The notes: generated by a model not told the origin, from the sequence alone. DNA of 64,000 nt from Cephalopachus bancanus (GCA_027257055.1 JAPVLO010000519.1:868001-932000), one strand, 5' to 3'. Positions 12,117-24,465 are shown, numbered from the stretch's first letter. Made by a program: numbers and translations.

Positions 12117-12789
12117 TACCCATGGAACCCCAAGCCTAATTAAAATACAGACATTATCATCACCATAGAAAGTTCCATCCTACATCTTTGCATTACTCAT
12201 TCTCACCCCCAGCCCAAACTAACTATAAATTATCTTTGCATGTTCTAAAATTTCATATGAATGGAGTCATATAGTATGCACTCTTCTTTTGCTCAGCATA
12301 AGATGATGAGGTCCATCCAATATTTATATGTATCACTATTTGTTTCCTTTTTGTTGTGGAGTAGCATTTAATTGTATAAATATAGTAGGGTTTATTCATC
12401 TATTGATAGACTTTTTTGCTATAATAATTAGAGCTAAGTGCAGGTCTTCTTGTGGAGTTGGAAGGAAATATACATCATCAGCCTCATTTTTCCTCATTTT
12501 TATTTCTCTTAACTAAATACCTAGAAGTGGAATTGCTACCCCCTGTGTTAAATGCATGGTAAATTAATCAGAAAGTGATAAACTATTCCCATAGTTTGCT
12601 TCCTGCATCATGATTGTACACCATCAATGTATATGACTTCAGTTGTAGAATAAGCTTGCTAACACTTGGTGCTGTCAGTCTTTTTTATTTTAGCCATTCT
12701 AATGAATGTGAAATAGTATCTCATTGGTGATTTTAATTTACATTTCTCTACTTGAAGTGTTTATTCTATTTACATTTCCAAGAAATCTG

Positions 12790-13650
12790 ATCTAAAAATG
12801 CTGGTGCCAGAAATAATTCTAAGAAGCAGATAACTAAAAACATATTTCAGAACTGGATTATTTGGCAGCCCAGCTGGCAATAAATAACCCCAGGTGTGGT
12901 GGTTTGTGAAGTATGGATAGTTTTGGGCATGCTATTAGGGTCCAGTTATTAAGACTTTAATCAGTAGATGTGATACCAGTGGAAGGGCGGCTCAGTGTTC
13001 AGTGCAATATCTCTTTGGCACTCGAGAGATGTGAGTTTCATTTGACTTTAAGTTATACCTATTGCTTAACCACTTTGGGCTCTTCCTCATACCAAAAGAT
13101 CACGAGGCAAAGAAAGTAGTCATCTACTGGCAGAGATAATTGATTCTAATAACCAGGAAGAGAGGTAGGGCTGCTGTTACACAGAGAAAGCAGGGAGAAA
13201 AATGTTTGATGCTCAAGGGTAATAGCTGCTCCCACACCCTGCTTTAATTATAAATGAACAAGAACGGCAAATTTAACATGCGAAGGGTATGGTAAATAAA
13301 GGCTCACTCCTCTTGCGTATAATAGTTTGGGTCACAACACCAAGTAAGCTGACTAGACCAGTAAAGTTGCTACCCAAGCATTAGGGAGATATGAAATGGA
13401 TCACGAAAGAGTGTGCTGGTGCTTGTCAGTTATAGCCTTAATATCAGTTATGAGTATATCAGTGTGGGCTACAAGTACTCTATCCTGTTAATAATTATGC
13501 TTCACTGAGAAATAAAGCCATGTAGAATCCTGAAGAACTCTCGGAAGAGAAAGCTTTCTAAAACAGCCAGAATATATGACCTATACAGAGGATACTCTGT
13601 GTGCATACAGGATAAATAGATTTTTCCTCTATTTACCCATCCCTCCAAAT
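12790..13650 (+). pseudogene. ERVL pol 3' region fossil
   Basis: The stretch follows the 3' pol region of ERV-L class endogenous retroviruses. Blocks recognisable by eye lie near 12960-13110 (TCTCTTTGGCACTCGAGAGA, CACTTTGGGCTCTTCCTC) and near 13325-13420. Stops occur in all frames, so it is non-coding. No clear LTR adjoins it. The assignment rests on remembered nucleotide similarity. Confidence 0.5.
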
Positions 13651-14535
13651 TGCTCTTGGTCATAGAGAATGGCTTGAATTTATGCCCTCTTCAGGTTGTT
13701 AAATTATATTTAATGGCTAGCTTATTCAAAGCTACAGAGGCACAGCCCCCTTGCCTCAACAAGGAGCAATGCTAAAGGGCCATCATATCTCCAGAGCTTT
13801 CCATAGGCTCTGAGGAAGTATTGGCTGCAACCTTATGGCAACCAGCTTCTTTCAGTCTGCTTTCTTCCTCAATTTCTTTCAGAACACTTCCCAAAATACC
13901 TTTGCCCATAACTGTCTGTCTGAGTATTAGGAGCCAACTAAGACAAGGTTTTAATTCTGTTCTCATGCTTGGTATAAAATTCAAATTGGGAAAAAAATTT
14001 CTTAAGAATTTTGAATGCCTCACTTCTCCATTACAGATATAGTCTTAGGCCAGTCAATTTTTAATTTCTACATAGGCAATTCATGTTCAGTATCTTTTTT
14101 TCATTTATAGTTCTTTGAAATTCAAAAGGATGTGTAATGGTGTATTTTATCATTGATCAAGATGAGCCCTTGGTAGTTTCTTTACAATCTCAATTTTTGC
14201 CTTTATGCTGTGTGAAATTCTATTGTATTATTTGTGTACTTCTTTGCTTTTTTTCTTTTTTTTCCTGAAACCTCTAAATAGTTGGATATTGTAACCCCTC
14301 AATCGGTTCTTGTATATTTGTAAACAAATATCTACATCTTTGTTAGATATTGTTTAGAGATTTCCTCAACCTAATTTATCAGTCTATACAGTGATTTTAA
14401 TTTTGGAATCATAGTTTTTAATCTTTAAAAACTCATTTATTTATGGTCTGATTATTCTTGTAGGGTAGTATGATGTTTCTGTTAATGTTTACAATATAAA
14501 TTTTAAAAGTTGTATTATGGAAAGTTTAAAATTCA
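13651..14535. other. No gene recognised
   Basis: 13740-14040 may be another retroviral fragment, since it overlaps open frames on both strands without a domain. The remainder is AT-rich and unassigned. Confidence 0.25.
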
Positions 14536-16790
14536 TATAAAATCATCTACTTGTGCTGCTATTGCAAAATATGTTAGACTGGGTAATTCATGAATAAATG
14601 AAACTTATTTCTCACAGTTCTGGAGACTGGGAAATCCAAGTCAATTTGCCAGCAGAATCACTGTTTGGTGAAGGCTTTCTCTCTGCATTGAAGATGATGC
14701 CTCTTGCTGCATCCTTATATGACAGAAGGGGTGAAAAAATAATGAATTTTGTGTCCTCAGATGGCAGAAGGATTAAAAAATTCAGACAGCCTTCTGAAGC
14801 TTCTTTATAAGAGCATTAACTCCATTGACAAAAGCAAAGCCCTCATGAATTAATCACTTTCCAAAAGGCTCTACCTCTTAATACCACCAAAATAGGGATT
14901 TTCAACATTAATTTTGGAGGAACACAAATATTCAAACCATAGCATTTTATTCCTGACCTTCCAAAATTCATGTCCTTCTCATATACAAAATGCATTCATT
15001 TTATTCTGATAGCCCCCCAAATCCTAAATTGTTCCAGCATCAACTCATAATTCAAAAGTCTGGAGTCTTATCTAAATATCATGTAAATGAAATATGGATG
15101 AGACTCACTATATGATTCATCCTGATGCAAATTGTTTTCCAGCTGTGACCCTGTGAAATCAAAAAATGTGTGTATTTCCAAAATAACATGTATAGGATAA
15201 ACATTCTCATTCCAAAAAGGAAGAAATAGGCGAGAAGAAAGGAGTAACTGGTCCCAAGTAAGTCCACAACTAATGAGGCAAACAACATTAAATCTTGAAG
15301 CTTGAGAATAATCCTTGACTTTAACTCCTTCCTTCTGGAAACAATGGGATGAGGTTGGGGCCCCAAGACCAGGCCCTGGGCAGCCCTGTCCCCATGACTT
15401 TGCTGGGTTTAGCCCATGCATCCAGGTCTCATGTGTGGAGTCACCTGACTGTGGTCCTCTCAGGCTAAAGTTGCCTTTTGGTGGATTTACTCGTCTTGAG
15501 TGTCTGGGATGGCTATATCCTCAAAGAGCCACTGGGAATTTCCTCAGTGGAAGACTCTTTGCAGAGAACCCAACCCTGCAGTTTTGTTGGACATTGCCTT
15601 AGTGGGGACTTTCTGGAGTGGCCCAGCCCCACAGCTCTGTTAGGCATTTCCCTAGATGGAATTCTCTAGGCAGCCCCTCTTTGTGTCAGTTATTTGCCCA
15701 AACTCCAAAGCTTTCCAAGGTATCCTTCCAAATCTATGTGGAGATGGCCATGCTTCCACAGCTTGTATACTTTGTATGCCTACAGATTTTGCACCGTGTG
15801 GACACCACCAAAATTTACAGCTGGTGCCTTCTGGACTGGCATTCCAATCCATACCCGAGCCTGCTTGATCCCACAGTTAGGGTGGCTAAAGAGCATTGTA
15901 CCAGAGAGCATGGAGTAGAAACATGAGGCAGCCCTGGAAAGTGAGCCCCAAGGTCCCACCAGTTCCCTTAGCCTTTCCCTTGATACTGTTTTGCCTTCAA
16001 AGTTTAAAAGTCTGGGCCTTTGATGGAAGTGGCAGCTTTGAAGATCTTTCCAATGCCTTTAGAGCTATTCTTCCATTGTCTTGAAGGGTTCTGGCAACTG
16101 GCTTTCTTCTATCCATACCCTTGGTATTCTTTCCAGAACATATTTATTATTTACATGGCCAGGATGAGAATTTTTCAAATCTTTAAGTTATGCTTTCCTT
16201 TTATGTATAAATTTTATCTTTGTTTCATTTCACCCTTTTACATTTTACTACAGGTGGGCAAGAGAAGCCATACTGACCTTAAACACTGCGTTTAGACCCT
16301 TCTTCCACCAAATATTGCATTTCATTGCTCTTAACCTTTTTTATTCCATAAAGTATTGGAACATGGATACAATTCAGCTAACTTTTTGTGATTTTATAAT
16401 AAACATGACTTTTGCTCTAATTTTGTTTAAGATATTCCCTATTTCCATTTCAGAATGTTCTTACTGCTACCAACATTTTGATCATGACCACTTAGAGAAT
16501 CTCTAAGAAGATTTAAGCTTTCTCTACAATGCCCCACATCTAAACCCATGCCAGTCACCCTAATGCTCTGTTCAGAGCAACCTAGGCGTTTTCCTTCTCT
16601 ATTCATTATTCAGTTCCAAAGCCACTTCCACATTTTCTGGTATTTGTCACATCAACACCACATTCCTTGGTACCAACTTTTGTTTTAGTCAGTTCATGCT
16701 GCTGTAACAAAGTATCTGAGACTGAGTAGTTTACAAATATTTTCTTCCATTCTACTTGGTGCCTTTGTAAGGAATTAGCTGACCTTTACT
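14536..16790 (-). mobile_element. MaLR (MST/THE1-like) provirus, minus strand
   Basis: A non-autonomous MaLR retrotransposon in reverse. The 3' LTR is at about 14536-14944 (TTCTCACAGTTCTGGAGA near 14610). The internal sequence is about 14945-16680. The 5' LTR starts at 16681 (TGTTTTAGTCAGTTCATGCT) and is truncated near 16785. The block TTGGTACCAA next to the 5' LTR edge sits where MaLR internal sequence meets its primer-binding site. The internal region has no gag or pol that I recognise, as expected for MaLR. Several overlapping ORFs at 15068-16506 are chance frames. Confidence 0.72.
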
Positions 16791-16910
16791 ATGGTTTGAA
16801 TGTTTGTGCCTCCTCTAAAATTTTTGTTGAAACTTAATTCCCAATGTGATAGTCCTAAGAGGTAGGGCATTTAAAAAAGACTTAAAAGTCATGAGATCTC
16901 ATTCTCTTAA
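16791..16910 (+). repeat. MaLR LTR 5' fragment, sense
   Basis: CTATGGTTTGAATGTTTGTG followed by AACTTAATTCCCAATGTGAT is the first ~115 bp of an MST-type LTR, in the orientation opposite to the provirus just upstream. It is truncated at an L1 end. Confidence 0.65.
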
Positions 16911-16916
16911 ATGATA

Positions 16917-17036
16917 TTAGGTACTTTCAGCAAATTTAAGTATACAATACAGTATTATTTGCTGTAGCCTCTATGTTGTATATTAGATCTCAAACCATAT
17001 ATGTGATGACGGGTGAATCTAATTTGCTAGGAACTC
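16917..17036 (-). repeat. L1MA-like 3' end fragment, antisense
   Basis: Bases 16924-16988 are the reverse complement, with about four mismatches, of 17816-17880 in the following L1. This identifies it as a second, opposed copy of the same 3' UTR. Confidence 0.7.
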
Positions 17037-17039
17037 ATA

Positions 17040-18065
17040 TCACTGAAAAGCCAAAGCAAACAAAAAACCCCCAAATACCCAAGTTAAAATGGGCAAATGA
17101 TCTGAATAGACATTCTCCCAAGAAGACATACAAATAACCAATAGGTAAATTATAAGGTACTCAACATCATTAATCATTCAGGAAAATGTAACTCAAAACC
17201 ACAATTAGATTTCACGTTCCCCCTGTTAGGATTACTGTTGTTAAAAACAAAAGATAAAAAGTATTGGTAACGATGTGGAGAAAAGGGAAACCTGTGCACC
17301 ATTAGTGGAAATGTAAATTGGTATAGAAAACAATATGAAGGCTCTTCAAAAACATTAAAAATATAACCTCATTATAATTTAGAAATCCCACTTCTGGATA
17401 TATATTTAAAAATAAATTGAAATCAGGATTTCAAAAAGATATCTATACTCCCATGTTCATTGCAGCATTATCCACAATAGCCAAGATATGAAAATAATCT
17501 AAATATTCATCACAGATGAAAGGATAAAGAAATTTTGGTATGTACATACAGTGGAATATTACTTAGCCTTAAAATGGAAATTGGTTATGTGTGACAACAT
17601 AGATGAAAGCGGAGGAAATTATATTGAGGTAAGTCAGACATTGAAATGCAAATACTGTAGTGTAAGGTCTCACTTATATATAGAATCTACAATAATCAAA
17701 CTTATAGGAGCAGAGAATAGAATGGTGATTACCATCAGCTGGGAGGAAGATAAATGGCATGATGATGAGTAAAGGGTACAACATTTTTCTTATGCAATAT
17801 AAATAAGTGTTTGTGATCTAATATACAACATAGTGACTATAGCAAATAATACTGTATTATATACTTAAATTTGCTGAAAGGATAGCTCTTATGTTAAGTG
17901 TTCTTAAAATCATAATAACAAAGTGACAGGAGGAAACTTTGGGAGGTAATAATGGTGGTAATGGTTTAACTGATGTACACTTATCCCAGAACTCATCTAG
18001 ATATATACATTAACTATGACCAACTTTTTATATGTCAATCCTGCCTCAATAAAATGGATAAAACA
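17040..18065 (+). mobile_element. L1MA-like 3' end, sense
   Basis: The C-terminal ORF2 region starts around 17085 (AAATGGGCAAATGATCTGAA) and runs through GTGGAATATTACTTAGCC at 17551. The L1MA-type 3' UTR follows, ending in CCTGCCTCAATAAAATGG and an A-rich tail at 18045-18065. The frame at 17551-17772 is the tail of decayed ORF2. Confidence 0.78.
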
Positions 18066-19129
18066 ATAATTTATATACCCCCAGTGGAATACATCTAAAG
18101 ACAAAAAAACAGCAATTAAAACTTAAGCTGCATTTAGTAGCCTTGTTATAGTAATGATGGTATTGCTATATTGAAACTCTTTTTAGTAATATTGTTAATA
18201 ATAATATTGATATCCTTATTCTGAAACTAGTGTATATGTATATAAAAAGCAAACAAGTAACTATATTAACATAATACTATAATTAGGATCTCATGTTTTC
18301 AGTGTAAGAGGAGAACTCAAATAGAAAATCAACAAAATAAAGTAAAAACAATGTAATCCTAGATGTTTACTGAAAATATCAGTATGAATTCATGACATTT
18401 CATTTCTCTTTCCTTAGCTCTGTCCACTAAAAATGATTATTCAGTAGCAACGAGCAGTCCTAATGCCTATATTATGGTCCTTAAATACTTTTTTCCCATT
18501 TTAAAGAACCAGAACTATTTAGATAAATGAAATAGTTGGTATGAAATGTATATGATAAACTGGAAGATCTTTTTAAAAAAGGAAAGTATAAAAAAAGCAA
18601 CTAAAGTCATATTGAAAAAAATCAGGAGCCAATTTCTAAAGTCTCCTACTATCCAATAATGTGACAATTTGTGCAGAAAGAAAAATGATAACTATTGTAT
18701 ATTAAAATATATAACATGACAAAAATCATGAGTTCTTATAAACCCACCAGTTATCTTTGAAGATGTGATAGTACTGAATCAATATTCTGAAAACTGGTGA
18801 ATGATAGAATCTCAAAAGTGAATCAAGCAATTATTCTGTCTTTTCTGCATGAACTATATCTTAGATAGCAAATAGTTGATGAGGACCTGTTTCTCTTTAG
18901 AGAAGTATTTTAATAAGTTCATAAGGAATGATAGAATAATAAACTTGCTATTTGTAACTCTGATGAAATAAATGGATCCAACTATAATTGATATAATGAA
19001 ACAAATTAAGTATTAAAACAAAAAATAAGAGAAGATTAAGAGAATTGAAAAACTAATGAGATATTTGATATTAAAGAATTATTGTTGATATTTAGGTTAA
19101 TAATTGTATTCAGCAATATGAAAATTATT
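18066..19129. other. No gene recognised
   Basis: About 1.06 kb of very AT-rich sequence without a repeat or exon that I can support. Confidence 0.3.
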
Positions 19130-19418
19130 ATTATTATTATTATTATTTTGAGTTGGAGTCTCACTCTGTCGCCCAGACTGGAGTGCAAGTGGCCGCTTCC
19201 GGCCACCGCAGCCTCGCCTGCTGGGCTCCGGCAATCCTTCCACCTCTGCCTTCCGAGTAGCCGGAATTACAGGCGCGCGCTACCACGCCCGGCTGATTTT
19301 TTGTAGAGATGAGGTCTCGCTGCCCAGGGGGGTCTCGAACCCGCGGGCTCAGGCAATCCACTCACCTCAGCCTCCCAAAGGCGCGGGATTACAGGCTGAG
19401 CCACCGAGCCCGGCTTGC
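19130..19418 (-). mobile_element. Young dimeric Alu, antisense, (ATT)n tail
   Basis: Full dimeric Alu. Its tail has become an ATT microsatellite at 19128-19147. Target duplication ATGAAAATTATT lies at 19118-19129 and 19419-19430. Both subfamily hairpins are present. The linker after the second arm is shortened (GATTTTTTGTAGAGATG). Confidence 0.92.
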
Positions 19419-19574
19419 ATGAAAATTATTTATAGATGAAATTATATGCTGGCTGAAATTTGCATCAAAATATTTTAAAAGAAAAGTGGGTAGAGCTATA
19501 GATGAAACATGATAGGTCATGTGTTGGTAATGTTAAAGCTGAATGAGAATTAAGTTAAAATATGTTGTTATATT

Positions 19575-19983
19575 ATTACTATGGTTTGAATGTGTCCCTC
19601 CAAAATTCATGTTAAAAGTTAATCCCACTGTGATAATATTAAGATGTGAGGCCTTTTGTCAGGCAATTAAGTCATGTGGGCTCTGCTTGTGTAAATGACA
19701 TTAAAGCCCTTATAAAATGGGCTTCGGAGAGCTGTCTGGCCTTTTGTGACCCTTCCACTATGTGAGAACATAGAATTTATCTCTTTTTTGCTCTTTCCAC
19801 CAAGTGCAGATGCAGCAAGAGGTGTCATCTTAAAAGTAGAGAGCAAGCCCTCACCAGACACCAAATCTGCTGGCAATTTGATCTTGGACTTCCCAGCTTC
19901 CAGAAATGTGAGAAATAAATTTCTATTATTTATAAATTACTCATTCTAAAGCATTTTTCTATAGCAGCAGGAATTGATAGACA
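19575..19983 (+). repeat. MST-type MaLR LTR, sense
   Basis: It opens with CTATGGTTTGAATGTGTCCC and contains GAGCAAGCCCTCACCAGACA, TTGATCTTGGACTTCCCAGC and AGAAATAAATTTCT (poly-A signal AATAAA). It ends near GATAGACA. The order is that of a complete MST-class LTR. It is directly followed by MaLR internal sequence. Confidence 0.78.
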
Positions 19984-20520
19984 GAAACTGGTCCTGAGAA
20001 TGTATTGTTGCTGTAACAAATACCAAAAAATGTGGAAGTGGGTTTGAAACTGGGTAATGGGTAGAGGCTGAACTGTAAAGGGTTATTCTGATGAGGACTC
20101 AGAAGAGCAGGAGAGCTATTGAAAGAACCTCAATCTTTTAAAACATTTTTTAAGTGATCGTGTACAAAATATTGGTAAAATGTGGACAGTAAAGGCCATT
20201 CTGATGAGATATTAAATGGAAATGAGGAACATCTTACTGGAAACTAGAGGAAAGTCTATCCTTATTATATAATGTCAAAATTCTTGGGTGATTTTTGTTT
20301 GTGTCCTAGCGTTTTGTAGAAGGCAGAACTTAAGAGCTATAAACAAAATAATTGGTGGACTAAATATCTAAGCAAAGTATTGAAAGTGTGGCATGTTTCT
20401 CTTGACAGTAAGATATGAAAAGAGAGGAATGAATTACAGATGCAATTTATAATAAAAAGGGAAGCAGAACTTATAGATTTAGAGAAAAACCACAGCTGCT
20501 GTTGAGATCAGTGTGTTGTC
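19984..20520 (+). repeat. MaLR internal sequence, 3'-truncated
   Basis: GAAACTGGTCCTGAGAATGT then AATGTGGAAGTGGGTTTG and GAAACTGGGTAATGG mark the 5' internal region of MST/THE1 elements, continuing to about 20520. Together with 19575-19983 it forms the 5' half of a second MaLR provirus. The 3' half is missing. Confidence 0.65.
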
Positions 20521-21185
20521 TATGGGAGCTCATGTGGTCTGTATACAGAAATATATAAGGCACTATCCACATAGAGTGCTGGGGGCATGTATTGGTTGGG
20601 GGCGTCCTCAGATGAGTTGTCCTGCAAAATTCATGTATAGACCTCTTGATTGAATCTACAAGCCAGTTAGGAAGATGCATAGCTAGCTGTTGAGAGCCAC
20701 AAAATTCTTACTGTGTGCTCCCTCCTCTTTTACTTATTCCTAGCTGTTTCCAGAGAAGTCAACTGTGCTGATCCCTTGCATGTTCTGTGTGGGACAAGAC
20801 AGAAGTTGTCCTCCTGGGTAGTGTCCTATAATTTTGGGGAGCTGATGATCACTTGTTTTCACTTCCTCACATGGGAAATATGTGACCTCAGATTTCCTCT
20901 CTCAGCACTGATCTGTGTCATCTTAAAGGTGGGATGACATGGGCATAGTGAAACTGCTCTTTTTACTTTCTTCAATGCATCCTTTTTCAGATTCTTTGCT
21001 CCACAGGGGCTCTGGAATCTCTGCTAGACGTCTGTGCTTTCACAAGTATATTCTCATCGATGAGTCATTATCAAAATCAGTGTTTATGAGGTGAGATGAG
21101 AGCTGGAACCTCCCATTTCACCATCTTGCTGTTGTCACTCTTTCTAAACTATTGTATTTTAAAGTCATATGGGATGTATGATATC
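20521..21185. other. No gene recognised
   Basis: 20700-21160 may be an antisense L1M 5' UTR: it ends with CACCATCTTGCTGTTGTCAC, which resembles the reverse of an L1M 5' end. I would not insist on this. The open frames here have no domain. Confidence 0.3.
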
Positions 21186-21189
21186 CTTC

Positions 21190-21549
21190 TTATTTTAGGT
21201 TACAACAACAAAGTACCATAGACAGGGTGATTATAAAAAATAAAAGTTTATTTCTCATAGTTGTGGACACTATTGCAAAAACAAGATGCCATCATGAACA
21301 GATTCTTATGAAGACTTCCTTCAAGCATCGCACAAGGCCAATTTCTTATTCTACTCTCACATGGCAGATAAAGGGCAAGAAAACTCCATGGGGTCTTTTT
21401 TTTCAAGGGCACTTAAAAAAACACCTTTAAACAACTCCACCCTCATGACCTAATAGTCTCCCAAATGTCTTACCTTCTAATACCATCATATGGGGGTAGG
21501 AAGTCAACTTATGAAATTTGGGAGGACACAAACATTTTGTCTATTGCAT
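21190..21549 (-). repeat. MaLR LTR, antisense
   Basis: AAAGTACCATAGACAGGGTG, TTTATTTCTCATAGTTGTGG, CTCATGACCTAATAGTCTCC and GGGAGGACACAAACATTTTG occur in the order of a reverse MST/MLT-type LTR. It is more diverged than the copy at 14536. Confidence 0.65.
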
Positions 21550-21734
21550 GTGGTCATTTCCTACTCAATATAAAAATGTGAAATAGTACTTAAATATGTG
21601 TGTTATATTTGTCCTGAGACCATGGTGTATTTCCTTATATTCTTTCAATATGTATATTTTGGTGGTAGAAGTGAGCTGTAATATCTTCTAGAACAGCTGA
21701 ACTCTCTGTGAAGGAAACAAGTAGCACTGTTTAA

Positions 21735-21890
21735 AACAGCCACTAGGTATATGTGGCTACAGAGATCTCAAATTGTGGCAAGTACAACTGAGATGTTTAC
21801 TTTTCTTTAATTTACATCAACTTAAGTTTCAACTTGTGCAGTGAAATGTAGCTAGTGGCTACCATGTTAGACTACATAGTTTTATCATAC
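21735..21890. repeat. hAT-type MER element fragment
   Basis: The pair CACTAGGTATATGTGGCTAC and GTAGCTAGTGGCTACCATG forms the terminal motif of a non-autonomous DNA element that recurs at about 36010-36395. I cannot give the exact MER name. Confidence 0.5.
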
Positions 21891-22242
21891 CACTAAGGGT
21901 AATAGAATTTTTCTTGTTTTTTATAACTTTGTTCTGCCACCTAAAATATCTCATTTCTTTTTTATAGTATTTTTTGGTTATATTTGGTTTTTTTTTTCTC
22001 TCTCTTTTATTCTATTGAAATCCTCTATGTCCCTGGTCATCTTTCCTGTTCCCACTGAAAAGAGAACAACTGAATAGGTGGTAAGGGTTATCTTAGTTAC
22101 TGTGAAGCAAAGCTACTTTTCCTGCTTGATCTTTCCCTTCAGTGAAAAATCTCACTGGCATATCGTGTAAGGTGGAGCAGGGTAAATCAAATGCAGGCAG
22201 GTTCCTGCTATGCTCATGTGTCAAATAAAGAAAGAAGGCTTT
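21891..22242. other. No gene recognised
   Basis: T-rich unassigned sequence. Confidence 0.3.
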
Positions 22243-22715
22243 TTTCTAGAGCAATGATTTTCAACCTAATGTTCCCAGATCAGGAGCACCAATGTCACCT
22301 AGCCCTCATCTCCAGAATTTTGATTGTCATTTAAAAATTTTTTATTTTTATTGATACATAATATTTTACATATTTATGGGGTTTATGTGGTATCTTGTTG
22401 CATGCATAGACTTACAATGTTTAAGTAGGGCTATTTAGGGTATGTATTACATTGACTATTTATAATTTCTATGTGTTGGGACCATTTCAAGTCCTCTCTT
22501 CAAGCTATTTTGAAATATACAAACATTGTTGCTAATTATAGTCACTCTACTCTGCTATCAACCATTAGAATATCCACCTTCTCTCTATCTGTATGTTTGT
22601 ACACATTGAACAATGTCTCTTCAGAGGTGGGCCAAATAACATTCATTTCTCACAAGTTCCCAGGTGGCATCCAGCAATCTGTATTTTGAGATGGTTCTGA
22701 TGCATGCGAAAGCTT
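22243..22715. repeat. MER5-like element split by an L1 end
   Basis: The left half is AATGATTTTCAACCTAATG...CCAGAATTTTGATTG. The right half is ACAAGTTCCCAGGTGGCATC...GATGGTTCTGATGCATG. Together they make one MER5-type hAT element, with the L1 3' end at 22335-22645 inserted between them. Confidence 0.6.
22335..22645 (-). repeat. L1MA-like 3' end, antisense
   Basis: TTACATATTTATGGGGTTTA through ATAGTCACTCTACTCTGC and CAACCATTAGAATATCCACC is the reverse of an L1MA/L1PB 3' UTR. Confidence 0.7.
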
Positions 22716-22959
22716 CAAAATCCCTTTTACAGGGATTCGACTTCTGTACTAGAAAGCTTAGATTTCCACAAATATTTTATTTTGTTTTTATGTGAGAGCA
22801 AATACTAGTTGTACACAGTCTTCACAGAATCAAAAGCCTCTATAGACTTCCTACTGGTAAATTAGTTTCCATCTTCTCTGAAGCCCACTTGTAAACATGT
22901 TGTAGCCTAGGGGCTTTATCCACCTGCTTCATACTTCAACTTGCTCCTCTTATCTATTC

Positions 22960-23320
22960 CATTTCATGGTTATGAAAAGTTTTTTAAAATACCGAGAACT
23001 ACATAGAATAATGTATCAAACACCTGTACACCCACCACCAAGAATGAACAAATATTTACATTTTTTTTCTTTAGATATTTTTGTGTGGGAGAATTAGGTT
23101 CTACATAAAATATTGTTCTAAATGGACCCACCCTATCCACTTCCAGAGACAATTGCCAGACCACCATCATGAATTTAATGTATATCTTTATAATCTGTTT
23201 TCATAATTTAGTTATATTTGTATGAATCCATGAATATTGTTTTTAGTATTTTGCAAATGCTACGTTACTGTACATGTCATATTAAAAACTTATAAAGCAA
23301 AATTATGTTCTTGTGTTTTA
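22960..23320 (+). repeat. L1M (L1ME-like) 3' fragment
   Basis: CACCTGTACACCCACCACCA and the following text are the 'cells/positions' block typical of old L1M 3' sequences. A related block is at 23630. Confidence 0.45.
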
Positions 23321-23619
23321 TTCATGTGGCAAATAGCTCTTGTTCATTAATTTTAACTGTTTTTCTGTTTTATTTTGTACAGTAGATTTCTGTTTTCCAT
23401 TCTGCTTAAGGACAGAGGGAAGTAAAAAATATATATTTCCTTCTCCTAGTCTATATGTGTAAGCTTATCTAGAGTTTATTTCTATATGTAAAATGACTAA
23501 GTTTGTATATTCCTTTTCCCCATATTACTACATATTGCCAAACTCTTCTTCAAAGTCTTTGTAAGACTTAAGGGGAAAATTTGGATTAAAGCATAACATA
23601 TAGAGTAAAATTTATAAAT

Positions 23620-23930
23620 CTTTAAGGGTATAGCTCAAAGAAATTTTTACAGAGCACAATTCTTAAACCACCACCCAAATCCAGACATTAAACATTACCA
23701 AAACCACGAAAGCCTGTTTGATGGCCCTCTCTTGCTCATTGCCTCAGAAACACACCAATATTCTGATTTCAAATAACCTTGGATTATTTTTTTCTGTTTG
23801 GAACTTTACAAATTGAAATATACTCATAAGCATAGTTATTTTTCTGGTTTAACTCGCTCAAAATTATGTGATAAAAATATTTTTTATTGTTGTTTATAGC
23901 ACAAATTGTTTTTAATCATTTCTCTATAAT
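23620..23930 (-). repeat. L1M-like fragment
   Basis: A second copy of the same old L1M motif set (AACCACCACCCAAATCCAGA, TTTACAAATTGAAATATACT). Boundaries and orientation are approximate. Confidence 0.35.
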
Positions 23931-24465
23931 ATTTGCTTGAATTTTATGATTACATAATAGTTATACATATTTATGAGGTAAATGTGATATTTTGATATGA
24001 GCATACAGTGTATAATGATCAAATCTGGGTAATTTTGTGACTATACTACAATTTATCAAATGTTATAGTCTTTTCACAGAACCAAATTTTAGCTGTGGTA
24101 ATTTTCTCTGTTGAATTTTTCATTGATTTCTGCTCATTCTCTGTTTGATTTTCTAGCTTGCTGAAATTATCATATAGACTTGTCTTTCAACCTGCTTCTG
24201 TTTTAAAATGTATCTTTAAAGTTATAATTTCTTCTAAACACTGCTTTACCTTTCCCCACAGCTTTAAAAATACTATTTAATAAATTTATTTAAATTGACA
24301 AAAATGAATTGTGTTATGAGCATATATTTTATACATGTTTTAAAATATGTATACATTGTGGAGTGTCTAAATTGAGCATATTAACATATACATTAATTTA
24401 CATACTTACCATTTTTGTGGTGAGAAAACTTAAAGTCTGCTCTCAGCAGTTCTTAAGAATACATC
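23930..24465 (-). repeat. L1MA-like 3' ends, antisense
   Basis: Two reverse L1 3' UTR stretches: 23935-24075 (ATAATAGTTATACATATTTA, TATAATGATCAAATCTGGGT) and 24285-24465 (ACATGTTTTAAAATATGTAT ... CTTAAAGTCTGCTCTCAGCA). They served as the landing site for the twin-primed L1 that follows. Confidence 0.6.

Larger units (their letters stand above)
10592..12780 (-). repeat. Old L1M 3' end, antisense, split by Tigger2
   Basis: 10592-10670 (GTGAGTTTTGAAAAATGTGT) and 12120-12780 (from TTCCATCC through CATATGAATGGAGTCATA) read as one antisense L1M 3' region interrupted by the DNA transposon between them. The order and orientation of the two halves agree. Confidence 0.55.
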
